Of a stretch of 7,882 bases of DNA, positions 7,197 through 7,882 are shown one piece after another. The DNA comes from Candidatus Methylomirabilota bacterium (GTDB taxonomy: Bacteria; Methylomirabilota; Methylomirabilia; Methylomirabilales; Methylomirabilaceae). The notes below the pieces were generated by a model. It was given only the letters and a program-made list of their open reading frames with translations, was not told the origin of the DNA and did not search any database. Where the stretch lies: positions 1 to 7,882 of the forward strand of contig PQAQ01000216.1 in the NCBI GenBank assembly GCA_003105305.1, read 5' to 3'. How positions within the stretch are numbered: position 1 is the first letter of the stretch; every line of letters starts with the position of its first letter. A program made the position numbers and the translations under genes.

Positions 7197-7319
7197 TCAG
7201 AAGTCATGCCTTATCAAACAAATCACGTCAAATAAATGAAAGTCCCCTCACCGCATTCCGCGCGGCCGGTGAGGGCGACAATGAGGGCGCCTCGCACTCT
7301 TCATGAAAAGGAAACGAAT
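7197..7319 (+). promoter_or_regulatory. Structured 5' leader of ahcY, possible cis-regulatory RNA
   Basis: The main element is a 9-bp stem, CCCTCACCG (7245-7253) with CGGTGAGGG (7267-7275), around a 13-base loop. The 3' strand segment TGAGGGCG (7270-7277) is repeated exactly at 7282-7289, so CCCTCA at 7245-7250 could pair with either copy. The second copy can also fold into a small hairpin, GAGG-GCG-CCTC (7283-7293), just before the ribosome site AGGA (7309-7312). I do not see the GAGGAGCGCUGC core of the known SAH riboswitch, which often precedes ahcY in other bacteria. A regulatory role is inference. The first third of the leader (7197-7243) is A-rich and shows no clear structure. Confidence 0.4.
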
Positions 7320-7882
7320 ATGCCGACGTTAACCGAAAAACACCGTTCGCCTTCTTCGCTTGATTTCAAAGTAGCGGATTTGTCCTTAGCCGATTTTGGT
7401 CGTAAAGAAATTGACATCGCTGAAAAAGAGATGCCCGGCCTGATGGCAGTGCGTGAAAAGTACGGGAAATTAAAATCTCTCAAAGGCGCCCGGATAACCG
7501 GTTCGCTCCATATGACCATTCAAACGGCCGTACTGATCGAAACCCTGGTCGAACTGGGCGCGGATGTTCGCTGGGCCTCTTGCAATATCTTTTCAACCCA
7601 AGACCATGCGGCAGCAGCCATGGCCGCAGCGGGAGTTCCCGTATTCGCCTGGAAAGGTGAAACGTTGGAAGAATATTGGGACTGCACGTTTAGAGCGCTG
7701 GTTCACCCCGGAAAAAACGGTGAGGCCCTGGGACCTCAGCTTATTGTGGATGATGGCGGCGATGCCACGTTGCTCATTCATTGGGGAATCAAAGCTGAAC
7801 AAGACGCGTCGTTTCTGGATCGAAAACCGGAAAACGAAGAGGAGGGCTGTATTCTTCACTTGCTGAAAAAAACACTGAAGTC
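7320..7882 (+). CDS. ahcY: Adenosylhomocysteinase, N-terminal part (runs off the window)
   Basis: The enzyme splits S-adenosylhomocysteine into adenosine and homocysteine with bound NAD, clearing the product inhibitor of methyltransferases in the cytoplasm. The visible 187 codons cover the first part of the substrate domain: [16 protein letters not shown] (61-76) with His64, [17 protein letters not shown] (86-102), [16 protein letters not shown] (108-123) and [16 protein letters not shown] (141-156). All are hallmark, substrate-contacting stretches of the family and look intact. From ~157 it enters the charged insertion ([20 protein letters not shown]) found in the longer bacterial and plant-type enzymes of about 470-490 residues. 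The NAD-binding domain lies beyond the edge. ATG 7320 has AGGA seven bases upstream. GC in the first four sequence lines is about 49% by hand count, well below lptFG, and lysine is mostly AAA, hinting at a different history. Confidence 0.96.
   Translation, partial: MPTLTEKHRSPSSLDFKVADLSLADFGRKEIDIAEKEMPGLMAVREKYGKLKSLKGARITGSLHMTIQTAVLIETLVELGADVRWASCNIFSTQDHAAAAMAAAGVPVFAWKGETLEEYWDCTFRALVHPGKNGEALGPQLIVDDGGDATLLIHWGIKAEQDASFLDRKPENEEEGCILHLLKKTLK

Noticed and set aside
7064..7306. 80-codon open frame in the lptG-ahcY spacer
   Set aside because: It starts at a GTG inside the repeat tract, crosses the dyad, the promoter and the leader hairpin, has no ribosome site and resembles no known protein.
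7197..7319. Known SAH or SAM riboswitch upstream of ahcY
   Set aside because: The conserved core expected for the SAH class was not found by eye. A covariance-model search could overturn this.

Overview
The window looks like chromosomal DNA from a GC-rich Gram-negative bacterium. The evidence is an lptF-lptG pair for lipopolysaccharide export, a Sec-type signal peptide on an exported protein, and hand-counted GC near 60% in the lpt genes. The lineage cannot be fixed from this sequence. An uncultured phylum such as Methylomirabilota (NC10) or Nitrospirota, or a deltaproteobacterial group, would fit, but this is a guess. No phage, insertion sequence, CRISPR array, tRNA or rRNA was seen.

Left arm, minus strand, read from about 4520 down to 1: a CPBP (Rce1/CAAX-like) intramembrane protease, then an exported protein with sialidase-type Asp-box repeats, then comEC, the inner-membrane DNA-uptake channel. 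ComEC is cut by the window edge just before its C-terminal domain. Gaps of about 88 and 68 bases and shared direction suggest one transcription unit. A good sigma70-like promoter lies in front of the protease gene.

Middle, plus strand: a 116-base divergent intergenic region carries back-to-back promoter candidates and leads into lptF (430 aa) and lptG (360 aa). These are the two permease subunits of the LptB2FG transporter. They are 17 bases apart, with a strong hairpin folded from the end of lptF.

Right end: a 290-base intergenic region holds a degenerate 7-base tandem repeat, a perfect 9-base dyad, a sigma70-like promoter and a structured leader of about 120 bases. It precedes ahcY (S-adenosylhomocysteine hydrolase), which is cut by the window end. 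The visible part of ahcY is clearly lower in GC than lptFG.

The genes are mostly well-known families, and no clear new multi-gene system is visible. The most promising undescribed items are the ahcY leader, whose pairing segments can pair in alternative ways, and the exported Asp-box protein between the protease and comEC.
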